Origin: Bacillota bacterium
GTDB lineage: Bacteria > Bacillota > Clostridia > Clostridiales > Clostridiaceae
Reading direction: 5' to 3'
Length of the DNA stretch: 62,547 nt
Assembly: GCA_021781745.1 (NCBI GenBank)
Contig: JAJXWH010000031.1
Span: 1-62,547 of the forward strand
This document shows positions 1 through 7,710 of the stretch, piece by piece. Every line of letters begins with the position of its first letter. Position 1 is the first letter of the stretch. Both the position numbers and the translations under genes were made by a program. The notes under the pieces are model-generated. The model made no database searches and was not told the DNA's origin. It saw only the letters and a program-made list of their open reading frames with translations.

Positions 1-100
1 ACACTACGTTAAGATTGCTTAAATCGACCTAAAAGAAAATCAAATTAAAACATCTCCAATTTATTCTAAGATATTTTAATTTGCTTTATTTTTAATATTT

Positions 101-508
101 TTAGTAAAAATAAACTGCCGTATAACATTTTATAAACACTTCGCGAAATGGACGCTGCAATGTCAAATTGTTCTCTTTCGCATAACAATCAATTGCTTCA
201 TATGCTTTTCCCATAGTTTCATATGGTCCAATATGCGTAACACAAATAGCTTTTATTCGTGGTATATCTTTCACCGTAATTCCATTTCCATTTGGTATCT
301 CAGCTGTTGGAACGCATAGCTCCATCTCACCTATTTTCGTTTTCTGATCCATAACATAATAACAAAAAAACGGTGCACCATTTGATTTGCCTTTAATTGA
401 TTTAAATACATTAGGAAATACTTTATTAGCTTCAGTCACAATACCTTTATATTTTATAAAAGCTACTCTAATAGGTTCAATATCCTTAATTTCAATTTGA
501 TAATTCAT
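101..508 (-). CDS. GyrI-like small-molecule-binding domain protein
   Basis: A 135-aa stand-alone GyrI/AraC effector-binding-type protein. The fold is suggested by the N-terminal beta strand with IEIKDIEP, the central [13 protein letters not shown] segment and the motif [17 protein letters not shown] followed by a C-terminal strand with PFREVFIK. Family members bind small ligands or act as regulator effector domains. It lies 14 nt downstream of an AraC regulator that carries the same domain at its C terminus, so the two are probably co-transcribed and related by domain duplication. The tail is odd: family members usually continue after REVYIK with a Gly/Pro-rich strand, whereas here the frame ends after about nine residues, so the C terminus may be shortened. 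Only about 100 nt of non-coding AT-rich DNA lies beyond it to the window edge. Confidence 0.8.
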   Translation of the reverse strand: MNYQIEIKDIEPIRVAFIKYKGIVTEANKVFPNVFKSIKGKSNGAPFFCYYVMDQKTKIGEMELCVPTAEIPNGNGITVKDIPRIKAICVTHIGPYETMGKAYEAIDCYAKENNLTLQRPFREVFIKCYTAVYFY

Positions 509-522
509 TTCTTCACCTCATT

Positions 523-1383
523 TTATTTAACTGCAATCCAAACTTCTACATGTCCACACTTTGATTTTTGATCTATCACAGGATAAATCTCAATATCCGG
601 CAGCTGTGCATATTCATAACCTGAAAACGGAAGCCATTCTGTAAGAAATCTTTTAAATATTGTTTGAACTGACTCCTTAAATCTCCCATTACTTTCAAAA
701 ATCACCCATGTAGCTGCTGGTATTTCAAACTCAACCATACCTTTAGGAATAGGTTTATTTGTAGGAACTGCTATATAATAGTAGATATCTTTTGGATTTT
801 CATAAGCTGTAACCCCAAAAATTCCATCTGAATCTTTTTCTATCAATTTGCTAATATTAGAAAACAACTCATTCTGTAATACCTTGTTCCAAAATATTGG
901 TACTATTTTTTGATTTTCATCCATATCTTCTTTTAATGCAGTCCTAACCCCAACAATCCTTATTGCTTCTTTTTTTTCAATTCTATAGTTCATATTTTCG
1001 CCTTCTGTAACTAAAATTGAAAAACTGATAGGTGGATAAGAGCTTAATTGAGTTCCATTTGTTCTTGCAACAACTGGTGAAACTCCATGAACACTTTGAA
1101 ATGCACGATTAAAAGCTGTTGGAGATTTATATCCATATTTTAAAGCTATATCCATCACTTTCATATCCCCCCTCTGCAATTCAAAGGCTGCTGCTGTCAT
1201 ACGCCTGCGTCGTATATACTCAGATAGTGTAATTCCTGCAATATAAGAAAACATGCGTTGAAAATAATAGGTTGAGCAGCAAGCAATTTTGGCAGCTTCA
1301 TCGTAAGAAATATCATCAGTTAAATTGCTTTCTATATAGTTAATTGCCTGGCTAATATTTTTCAACCATTCCACCTTTATCAC
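523..1383 (-). CDS. AraC-family regulator with C-terminal GyrI-like effector domain
   Basis: A 286-aa transcription regulator. Residues about 8-108 hold the two helix-turn-helix motifs of the AraC/XylS family, with YYFQRMFSYIAGITLSEYIR in the first repeat and IALKYGYKSPTAFNRAFQ in the second. Residues about 130-286 form an effector-binding domain like SbmC/GyrI and BltR/Rob types (NYRIEKKEAIRIVGVRTAL, then VEFEIPAATWVIFESNG). In this architecture ligand binding to the C-terminal domain controls DNA binding, often for multidrug or antibiotic stress. It is upstream of and codirectional with the small GyrI-like gene. An AAAGGGAGGTGAT Shine-Dalgarno sequence precedes the ATG. The ligand is unknown. 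Confidence 0.9.
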   Translation of the reverse strand: MIKVEWLKNISQAINYIESNLTDDISYDEAAKIACCSTYYFQRMFSYIAGITLSEYIRRRRMTAAAFELQRGDMKVMDIALKYGYKSPTAFNRAFQSVHGVSPVVARTNGTQLSSYPPISFSILVTEGENMNYRIEKKEAIRIVGVRTALKEDMDENQKIVPIFWNKVLQNELFSNISKLIEKDSDGIFGVTAYENPKDIYYYIAVPTNKPIPKGMVEFEIPAATWVIFESNGRFKESVQTIFKRFLTEWLPFSGYEYAQLPDIEIYPVIDQKSKCGHVEVWIAVK

Positions 1384-1519
1384 CTCCCTTTATGATAAAG
1401 TCTAGCATAATAAAAATTATATATCCTCTCTTTTTCTGCCCAATTTTGTAAAGAAAAGCGAATTCTAAAGAGGCCGTACCATTTGCAGTTATAATATTTG
1501 AATTACAAACTGCTTGTTT

Positions 1520-1698
1520 CTAAAAAAAGATGACACATATCTGTCATCTTTATAGTGTTCATGTATTCTTTTTATTCTGGTTTTTATTGCTTCTTTTAGT
1601 TCAAGTGGCGCTATAACTTTAACTTTGTCTTGTAGGCTGAAAATTAAATTAGCAGCCCACTCTAAGTTAGAAACAGAAAAGCTTACCAGTGTACTTAC
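1520..1698 (-). pseudogene. C-terminal fragment of a WYL-domain (YafY-type) regulator
   Basis: Reading the minus strand from about 1698 down to the stop at 1520-1522 gives a short peptide containing SNLEWAANLIFSLQDKVKV followed by IAPLELKEAIKTRIKRI. This matches the end of WYL-domain transcription regulators, where a Trp-containing helix is followed by a V-x-V-x-x-P-x-x-L strand. There is no start codon, no helix-turn-helix and no WYL core, so only the last 55 or so residues survive. It abuts and slightly overlaps the end of the decayed metallo-beta-lactamase gene in another frame, which suggests a deletion joined the two remnants. Confidence 0.6.
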
Positions 1699-2515
1699 AA
1701 CCCGACACCTACTTCTTTAATTGGCACTGATTTATGTATTTCTGCTTTAACAATAAATGAAGTACAATGGCAAGGATATAACTCCTTTATATTATATTGT
1801 TTTCTTTTATATAGTCTATAGTTTTGTTCACCTGCTCATTTACTTAAAATAAATGAAAACCACCTATAATCCCAAGCACCCTGCTATCTTTGCACACTTG
1901 CTTTGCATACTCTACTATATTACATATTCCACTATGCGAACATCCTGTAATAATATAGATACCATTTTCACTTTTATATACAAGTGCTGTATCATCCATT
2001 ACATAATCCTCTACTAATACTTTATCATCAAGTTGTTTGCCTATAGGTTCTCTTTTTTCAAAATTATTCAGACGTGGTATCTCACCTAAAAATATTAGAT
2101 TTTTGCTAATTTTTTTAGGTCCTTTTGATAAGATTAAATTACATTTTTCTTTTAGCTCTTCCTGCAAAATTGGGGAACAGATTTTTAAATTGTCCATCAT
2201 CTTTTCTTTAAAGGCATCTGGATGAGAAATAATAGAAATATTCTTTTTGTTATTTTTCTCAAAGTAGTATTTTAATCCTCTTGTATGATCATCATGACCA
2301 TGTGAAATTACGATAGCATCTATCTTTTTTAAATCTACACCTAACTCATTTGCATTTTTAATAAACAATTCAGAATATCCAACATCTAATAACAATTTAG
2401 TATCTTCATCTTCAATATAGTATGAAACTGCTGGTTCACCATAATAATATTGGTCAATATATGTATTGTTATCTACTAAAACTTTTAATTTCACCCTTTT
2501 CCCTCCATTTAACAT
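1683..2515 (-). pseudogene. MBL-fold metallohydrolase, disrupted by stops and a frameshift
   Basis: The intact N-terminal part (stop at 1844) has the metallo-beta-lactamase signature HGHDDH in VISHGHDDHTRG and a later metal ligand in ITGCSHSGICNIVEY, as in the large MBL family related to dihydropteridine-type hydrolases (usually about 270-280 aa). The frame stops right after GGFHLF, but downstream DNA still encodes the rest of the family: VNEQVNKTIDYIKENN, then after a small indel KELYPCHCTSFIVKAEIHKS, then a second stop before VHW and TAA at 1683-1685. So an in-frame TAA, an indel and another TAA have inactivated it. The best original start is the GTG at 2494, preceded by GGAGGG, rather than the ATG at 2515. 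Confidence 0.8.
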
Positions 2516-3125
2516 AACTAATTTTCATATCTGTTTTACGAAATTTCCGCCTAATTATCTAATTTTAAATCCATTGCATTATCTTAAACTCTTTACAATA
2601 TTGAAATAATTATATCATATTTTAAAATTTAGTATTATTTTCCTTTATTTATCTAACAATCATAACTTGTTTTTTATTATAGATATCCAACATTATAATT
2701 TGACTTATTATATGAATATAATTACATATTTACTAAATCTTCATGTGGATATCTTAACTAGAAATAATAAATATTTTTGTAACCACAAGGGTCATAATAT
2801 GCAGAAAACATTTGAAAATGAGCTGTTAAAGGCTCTTGGTTGTAGGTTGTCTCACTTTAGCTTGTCACGCTGAAAGCGGGAGCATGCTAAAGTGAGTACA
2901 ACCTGCAACTTAGAGCCTTCAGCGATATTTTCATAGTTTTTCGTAACAAAAATATTTATTATTTCGGTAAGTTACCACATAAGTCTAGTTTACATGTTGT
3001 TTATAAATAAATAATCATACTTATAAAATTTAATAAATCTATAGCAATTTTGTACAATAAGCATTTTATTATTAATGCTATACTCAATTTAAACAAATAA
3101 ATTAAAAATTTCGAGGTGATTAATT
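2516..3125. other. 610-nt intergenic region dominated by an inverted repeat
   Basis: No supportable gene. The stretch from 2724 to about 2997 is a long imperfect inverted repeat (separate entry). The last 15 nt before 3126 hold the AGGTGA ribosome binding site of the cupin gene. The remainder is AT-rich DNA that would contain the promoter for that gene. Confidence 0.6.
2724..2997. repeat. Long imperfect inverted repeat (hairpin or MITE-like element)
   Basis: The two arms are complementary over about 120 nt each. Perfect blocks include GAAATAATAAATATTTTTGT (2761-2780), matched in reverse complement at 2946-2965. Another is TTGTAGGTTGT plus TCACTTTAGC (2840-2861), matched at 2886-2908. GGCTCT at 2831 pairs with AGAGCC near 2911, and ACATnnnnACTA plus ATGTGG pair in the outer parts (2724-2748 with 2977-2997). 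The centre lies near 2862-2885. No transposase is encoded inside. It may be a non-autonomous mobile element, a structured RNA, or a relic of head-to-head duplication. Confidence 0.75.
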
Positions 3126-3518
3126 ATGGAAAATAAAATGCTATTTGAAAAATTTAATGAAGGAAAACTACTTCTTCCTAATAATGAAATTTCCTTTGAA
3201 AAAATTGTTTGGTCTGTGCATCCAACCTTTGATGGTGTTGAGCTAAAACATATCATAACATCAAAAGATACAAATGGTGAATTCAGCTTTCATCTTGTCC
3301 ACATTGCTCCAAACAAAAAAATAGGAATGCATCTACATGAAGCACAATTAGAAACTCATGAAGTCATTTGTGGCACCGGAGTTTGCATTAATAATGGAAT
3401 TAAACTTAATTATACCCCTGGTGTTATATCTATTTTTCCTGCTAATATACAACATGAAGTACTAGCTGAAAATGATGGATTATATTTATTTGCAAAATTC
3501 TTTCCTGCTCTTTGCTAA
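3126..3518 (+). CDS. Cupin-domain protein
   Basis: A 130-aa single-domain cupin. The metal-binding cupin motif 1 is visible as HLHEAQLETHEVICGTG (near residues 74-90), and motif 2 appears as the strand around PGVISIFPANIQHEV. Such small cupins bind a metal or a small ligand and act as isomerases, dioxygenases or ligand-binding proteins; no substrate can be assigned. The start is supported by CGAGGTGATTAATT immediately upstream. It is convergent with an AraC regulator, and the two share a bidirectional terminator. Confidence 0.8.
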   Translation: MENKMLFEKFNEGKLLLPNNEISFEKIVWSVHPTFDGVELKHIITSKDTNGEFSFHLVHIAPNKKIGMHLHEAQLETHEVICGTGVCINNGIKLNYTPGVISIFPANIQHEVLAENDGLYLFAKFFPALC

Positions 3519-3550
3519 AACTATATTCTAGAATTTTTTGTTAGACAACA

Positions 3551-3593
3551 AAAAAATAGATACTTTGTAACACTTCAAGGTATCTATTTTTTT
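3551..3593. terminator. Bidirectional intrinsic terminator
   Basis: An AAAAAATAGATAC arm pairs with GTATCTATTTTTT across a loop of about 17 nt. A-rich and T-rich flanks make it work in both directions, between the cupin gene (+) and the AraC gene (-). Confidence 0.8.
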
Positions 3594-4341
3594 ACTGCAA
3601 TCTTATATATGATTCTTTATAATTTGTTGGCGTAATTCTCATAATATTTTTAAAATGCCTAATAAAATGACTTTCATCATAAAATCCTGCCATTAATGCA
3701 GCTTCTATTATGGAATAATTACCATTGAGTATACGCTGAGCTTTACGTACCCTATTTTGAATTTGAAATTTATGTGGTGTTAATCCAATTTCCTTTTTGA
3801 ACTGTCTTATTAAATGATATTTACTTATATTGGTTTTTTCTGACATCTTATCAATATTTATTTCTAATTCTGGATTATCTTCAATATAGTTTGCTAACAA
3901 ATTTATATTCTTTTCCATGTAATTCTTATTATCTCTTGTATAAAGCTTTTCCAAACCACTAAATAACAGCCTGCTCTGTTCATAATTAATAATATTCGTA
4001 TTAGCAAAGTATTCTAAATCTTTACCTATTATCATCTTCAGATTATCTATTGTACTATTATTCTCAACTAGTATTTTATTTATGCAAACTGATATCATGC
4101 TGTAAGAACTGCCTTTTAACGATATGCTATGAGTTGTATATGGCTTGATTATATGGTATATAGACGGTTTTAATTCATAATTTATGCTTTGCTTTTTTAG
4201 TAATAATTCTCCGGATAACAGCAATAAAATAGTATAAACAGAAACATGATTGTGCTCTGAATATGATAACTCTGATCCATTGCAATAAACATATTCTATT
4301 CCGAATTCATTTTTGTAATAACATACGCAAGGTTTGTCCAC
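3592..4341 (-). CDS. AraC-family transcriptional regulator
   Basis: A 249-aa AraC regulator of the sugar-type architecture. Residues about 15-100 look like the AraC N-terminal cupin (EHNHVSVYTILLLLSGEL, with IIKPYTTHSISLKG). The C-terminal 100 residues carry two helix-turn-helix motifs (KTNISKYHLIRQFKKEIGLT and LMAGFYDESHFIRHFKNIMR). Its convergent neighbour is a cupin enzyme. A GNAT remnant sits just upstream (16 nt). The target is unknown; the N-terminal cupin suggests response to a small metabolite. Confidence 0.88.
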   Translation of the reverse strand: MDKPCVCYYKNEFGIEYVYCNGSELSYSEHNHVSVYTILLLLSGELLLKKQSINYELKPSIYHIIKPYTTHSISLKGSSYSMISVCINKILVENNSTIDNLKMIIGKDLEYFANTNIINYEQSRLLFSGLEKLYTRDNKNYMEKNINLLANYIEDNPELEINIDKMSEKTNISKYHLIRQFKKEIGLTPHKFQIQNRVRKAQRILNGNYSIIEAALMAGFYDESHFIRHFKNIMRITPTNYKESYIRLQ

Positions 4342-4357
4342 TATTATTCTCCTTTAA

Positions 4358-4630
4358 TCACCTTTTCATAAATTCATCTTGTAATATTGAATAATACAAT
4401 CTATCTACATATTGTCCATCCATATAAAAGAAATCCCTAAGTTTACCTTCATAAACAAACCCACATTTCTCAATGACTTTTTTAGAAGGTATATTTATTG
4501 ATTTATGACTTATCTGAACCTTGTGTAAATTAATATTATCAAAACCATATTTTATGACAGCTTTTGTGGCTTCAGTTGCCAGTCTTTTTCTTTGAAAATT
4601 CTCTCCAATACAATATTTTATTTCTGCAAT
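4358..4630 (-). pseudogene. GNAT (RimJ/RimL-type) acetyltransferase, C-terminal remnant
   Basis: The minus strand encodes an uninterrupted segment beginning IAEIKYCIGENFQRKRLATE and ending YYSILQDEFMKR. It includes the acetyl-CoA-loop-type Q-R-K-R-L-A-T-E-A sequence and the family's KKVIEKCGFVYEGKLRDF. A stop codon lies immediately upstream (near 4631) and the N-terminal half is missing, so it is a 5'-truncated remnant of an N-acetyltransferase of roughly 180 aa. It is close to the AraC gene and may once have been its operon partner. Confidence 0.75.
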
Positions 4631-4719
4631 TTAATATGGTCTCCTTGTTTATATTATAACATAGCTATATTTAGCATAAATACATATATAAAAAATAAAG
4701 CTCTAAAAAGCTTTATTTT

Positions 4720-5277
4720 TTATATATCACACTTGCTAGAAAAACCTGCTGGAGGAACTCCTAAAGCTTGTATAAGTCTAGCCCAATAATTAACTTGCGA
4801 TACAGTACTTGCTAGAATAACAATTTCACGTTCAGTAAAGTTAAGCTTTACTTTTTCCATAAACTCCTTAGGTACTTTAATTGGAGTTTGTGATATAAAT
4901 TTCGTATACTCTATTGCTAACTTTTCTCTAATGTTAAATGTAGATATGTCATCAATATTATATTTCCCTGTTAGAGAATACATTTCTTCCTTAGTAATTC
5001 CATCTCCTTCATATTCAAATGAATTCATATCTATACAAAATGGACATGATACACTTAAAGATGCTTGAATTCTAATAAGTTTTAAAATACGTTTATTCAG
5101 ATCACCTTTACCATGAGCCACCATTGATTCAAGAATCCCAGAGCTTATTGCAACTTTTGGATACCAAGAAAGGAGTCGTGGTACAAGTAAATCTTTTTTA
5201 GTAACTTTCTTGGAAATATATATTCCTACTCTCAAAAGAAGTGGTATTTTTTTAGGAGGTCTAATAAAAGCATTCAT
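4720..5277 (-). CDS. Carboxymuconolactone decarboxylase / AhpD-like protein
   Basis: A protein of 185 aa from the chosen start. The AhpD-like CMD core is marked by the redox Cys pair in VSCPFCIDMN with a downstream acidic residue, and by the helical segment ending QALGVPPAGF. Proteins with CxxC in this fold act as peroxidase partners or have unknown redox roles. The ATG at 5277 overlaps the stop of the upstream DUF2892 gene (ATGA), which argues for translational coupling; upstream in-frame ATGs lie inside that gene. The pair may be a small oxidative-stress operon. Confidence 0.82.
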   Translation of the reverse strand: MNAFIRPPKKIPLLLRVGIYISKKVTKKDLLVPRLLSWYPKVAISSGILESMVAHGKGDLNKRILKLIRIQASLSVSCPFCIDMNSFEYEGDGITKEEMYSLTGKYNIDDISTFNIREKLAIEYTKFISQTPIKVPKEFMEKVKLNFTEREIVILASTVSQVNYWARLIQALGVPPAGFSSKCDI

Positions 5278-5468
5278 TTCTTTGCTTTGCATGTTTTTAT
5301 ACCAAATATTGAATATAAAGGACAAAAGTTAACTGTGGCAGTTAATATAGGAACCAATCCTATTAATCCCAAATACTTCAAATTCCCATCACTAAAAAGT
5401 AGAAGACTTAATAATCCAAATCCTAAAATAAATCTAATAACTCTATCGATACTTCCAACATTTTTCAT
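5274..5468 (-). CDS. DUF2892 inner-membrane protein (YgaP-like membrane domain)
   Basis: A 64-aa membrane protein with the DUF2892 pattern: MKNVGSIDRVIRFILGFGLL, then one or two hydrophobic helices and the family's NFCPLYSIFGI segment with a conserved Cys. In YgaP the same domain anchors a rhodanese. The ATG at 5468 is preserved and has AAGGAG eight bases upstream; a GTG three codons earlier overlaps that site. It is followed by the CMD gene with a 4-nt overlap. Confidence 0.85.
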   Translation of the reverse strand: MKNVGSIDRVIRFILGFGLLSLLLFSDGNLKYLGLIGLVPILTATVNFCPLYSIFGIKTCKAKK

Positions 5469-5751
5469 TATAAACACTCCTTCGCATAAAATAATTTTAT
5501 TTACGCTCTCAATTTACCAAAGTATATCTTTATGTTCTGTGATAAACTCACATTAAATAACTCTTTTTTATATTATTATAAGTTTATTATGGCATTTAAA
5601 ATCTCTATAAAGGTAATACTATTTTCTGTATATTGATTTTAGATCTATAACCATATAAATTATAAAGGTAACAATACTTATAATAATAAATTAAAATAAA
5701 CAAAGCAAAAATTATAAATAAGCTAAAATCTTTGGAGGTGCACTTTAAACA

Positions 5752-6324
5752 ATGATACACAAATTTAATGTAAATAATAAGCATAAGCTTGATAATGAAA
5801 AAAGAAGAGAACTGCTCCCACCAGAACAAACTCTTATTAACCTTGATTTGCAAAAAGGAGATGTAATGGCCGACATTGGCTGTGGGATTGGATATTTCAC
5901 TATTCCTGCGTCCAAAATTGTAGGAAAAAACGGTAAAATATTTGCCCTTGATATATCCCTTGAAATGCTCGAAGATGTTGATAGAAAAGTGAAGGATAAA
6001 CACATTTCAAATATAGAGATTATTTTGACAGAAGAAAATAATCTAAAGTTAGAAAGCAATAAAGTTACTTTTGCTTTTATTAGCTTTGTACTTCATGAAG
6101 CTTATGATATAGAAGAATTTTTAAATGAAATAAAAAGAATCATATCTCCTGAAGGAAAGATTGCTATTGTTGAATGGAAAAAAATTGATAGTGACTTTGG
6201 TCCTCCTATTGATCAAAGATTGGATAGAATGGATTTAGTAAAAATATTAGACACCCTCGGCTTTATAAATATTACTACTTTAGATATAGGCGATAATTTT
6301 TATGGTGTAATAGCCCAAAAATAA
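5752..6324 (+). CDS. Class I SAM-dependent methyltransferase
   Basis: A 190-aa UbiE/COQ5-like methyltransferase. Motif I is DIGCGIGYFTIPA (about residues 41-53), motif II the acidic ALDIS strand after KIFALD, and motif IV the SFVLHE segment. A C-terminal Rossmann strand (GKIAIVEWK) follows. It starts LLPPEQTLINLDLQKGD, typical of a clade often found with metal or redox genes. TTGGAGGTGCAC precedes the ATG with long spacing. It is monocistronic; substrate unknown. Confidence 0.88.
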   Translation: MIHKFNVNNKHKLDNEKRRELLPPEQTLINLDLQKGDVMADIGCGIGYFTIPASKIVGKNGKIFALDISLEMLEDVDRKVKDKHISNIEIILTEENNLKLESNKVTFAFISFVLHEAYDIEEFLNEIKRIISPEGKIAIVEWKKIDSDFGPPIDQRLDRMDLVKILDTLGFINITTLDIGDNFYGVIAQK

Positions 6325-6378
6325 TTTATTATGAAATAAATTATTTACATTAATTCGTACTTTTGTTTTCTAATTAAA

Positions 6379-6408
6379 AAAGTAGTAGTTCATTTCAACT
6401 ACTACTTT
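6379..6408. terminator. Bidirectional intrinsic terminator
   Basis: AAAGTAGTAGTT pairs with AACTACTACTTT around a short CATTTC loop, flanked by A and T runs. It separates the methyltransferase gene (+) from the hypothetical gene at 6446 (-). Confidence 0.8.
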
Positions 6409-6445
6409 CATATCTTAAAATAAATATCGCAGAATTTTTCATAAT

Positions 6446-6952
6446 TTAAATTAAAACTCTAGACATGCTGACTAGTGCTTTTACAGTAAACTGACTCATA
6501 AACTCATTTACTTTACTATTAAATCCATTATATTCCAAAGCTTCTTGAGCTAATATATCTTCCCTAAACATATTAGAAAAGCTTCCATCAAGTTCTTCTG
6601 ATCTAATATCTTCTAAAATACCTGTTCTAGCATTTATAATATGAATATTTAAAATATACCCGCCTTGTCCTTCAATGTAATTTAATTCCACAAGTTTTTT
6701 CGACATATGTATAGAATAAGGTACATCAATCCATTGATGATTTCCAAATCTAAATAATAGGATAATTACATTGTCTTCTTTAAAATATCCATATTTAAGT
6801 TCACCTCCAACTATAGCTTGTCTTTCTTTATCCGTCGGATCTTCAGCATATATTAATAGGTTACATTCATTCTGCCCAATATCAAATTTAACCCCTTCTG
6901 GATATCTTGTTATACCTTCCTCATATGGTTTTCCAATCTCAAATCGCCCCAT
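6446..6952 (-). CDS. Uncharacterised 168-aa protein
   Basis: I do not recognise this family. The protein is soluble and mostly beta-rich in its first 110 residues (MGRFEIGKPYEEG, FRFGNHQWIDVPYS, YILNIHIINARTG), then helical (DILAQEALEYNGFN) with a C-terminal FTVKALVSMSRVLI. GAGCTAAA gives only a weak ribosome binding site, though the ATG after AAAGGAGCTAAAATT is well placed. Codon use is like its neighbours. It may pair with the 86-aa gene just upstream (about 80 nt apart, same strand). Confidence 0.6.
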   Translation of the reverse strand: MGRFEIGKPYEEGITRYPEGVKFDIGQNECNLLIYAEDPTDKERQAIVGGELKYGYFKEDNVIILLFRFGNHQWIDVPYSIHMSKKLVELNYIEGQGGYILNIHIINARTGILEDIRSEELDGSFSNMFREDILAQEALEYNGFNSKVNEFMSQFTVKALVSMSRVLI

Positions 6953-7030
6953 AATTTTAGCTCCTTTTCTTTATAATGTTTAATTATACTATAAAATTCA
7001 TCACAAGGCAAAGCTATAGTTATTGTAAGT

Positions 7031-7291
7031 TCAAACAATTTCTTCTATAGATAATAATTTAGGGTTGCCCTCTTCTTGAATTTTAATATATACTTTCACC
7101 ATTTTCATATGGAAGTTTTCCACCATTGTTTTTACTTTACAAATAAAATAATATTCTTCTCTTCCATCATTAACTACTGCTACTGGATTAAAACTCCATC
7201 CATTTATTCCATCTAATGCTTTCCGAAGTATTTGTTTATCTTCAATTGTAACTGTATTTCTAATTCCTAATTCTTCATTTACCTTTTCCAT
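7031..7291 (-). CDS. Uncharacterised 86-aa protein
   Basis: A small acidic/basic mixed protein with no recognised domain. It begins MEKVNEELGIRNTVTIEDKQ and has a beta-rich centre (EEYYFICKVKTMVENFHMKM, VKVYIKIQEEG). The AAAGGTTGTTTTAGTTT upstream region offers a weak Shine-Dalgarno. It is codirectional with the 168-aa hypothetical gene and could form a two-gene unit with it. Confidence 0.55.
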   Translation of the reverse strand: MEKVNEELGIRNTVTIEDKQILRKALDGINGWSFNPVAVVNDGREEYYFICKVKTMVENFHMKMVKVYIKIQEEGNPKLLSIEEIV

Positions 7292-7398
7292 AAACTAAAA
7301 CAACCTTTCTATTTTGCATTACAGGCATACTTTATGAATATCTAATTAACAGTGAGATAAATATAAGCTAACATACATTAAAATTCCAATATTTCCAT

Positions 7399-7563
7399 CT
7401 CTTAAATTTATATTACAGGCAAATTGTTAAATTTATATATGCAAAAACCTTAAGAAAAAGTAAAGAATTTATAATTAATGAAAGAACCGATACTTTGCTT
7501 TCTTTAGAAAATAGAAAAGATGCACATAAATTAGCCTACAGTAATGATTTTAAATTACTCTAA
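7399..7563 (+). pseudogene. Possible C-terminal gene remnant
   Basis: A start-less open frame ends at TAA 7561-7563 and reads RQIVKFIYAKTLRKSKEFI, then INERTDTLLSLENRKDAHKL. Its composition looks protein-like and it is followed 24 nt later by an intrinsic terminator on the same strand, as expected at a gene end. No start codon or family was found, so this is a weak call. Confidence 0.3.
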
Positions 7564-7586
7564 ACAAAACTATTCTTAATCAATAC

Positions 7587-7622
7587 AAAAGAGGATGCCG
7601 CTAATTGACACCCTCTTTTTCT
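7587..7622. terminator. Intrinsic terminator at the end of the nitrogenase-like cluster
   Basis: AAAAGAGG pairs with CCTCTTTT around a TGCCGCTAATTGACAC loop and is followed by T-rich sequence on the plus strand and TTTTG on the minus strand. It could terminate either the remnant or the long minus-strand operon. Confidence 0.65.
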
Positions 7623-7710
7623 TAATCTAAAACATAAAGCTTTATACAAGCCTCTTACTATTATTACTTTTAAATATATTTATAAGAATCTTATATAATT
7701 AATCTAATAA

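Larger units (their letters stand above)
7292..7710. other. 419-nt intergenic region with a possible gene remnant
   Basis: Apart from the open plus-strand remnant at 7399-7563 and the hairpin at 7587-7622, I see only AT-rich sequence. It separates the accessory region from the end of the nitrogenase-like cluster. Confidence 0.5.

Noticed and set aside
2667..2873. 68-aa plus-strand frame in the inverted repeat
   Set aside because: It lies inside the left arm of the palindrome, has no ribosome binding site and no protein-like pattern.
4592..4789. 65-aa plus-strand frame
   Set aside because: It runs across the GNAT remnant and the end of the CMD gene on the opposite strand, with no ribosome binding site.
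5605..6059. Minus-strand frames over the methyltransferase start
   Set aside because: They overlap the real methyltransferase gene and read as AT-rich non-protein composition.
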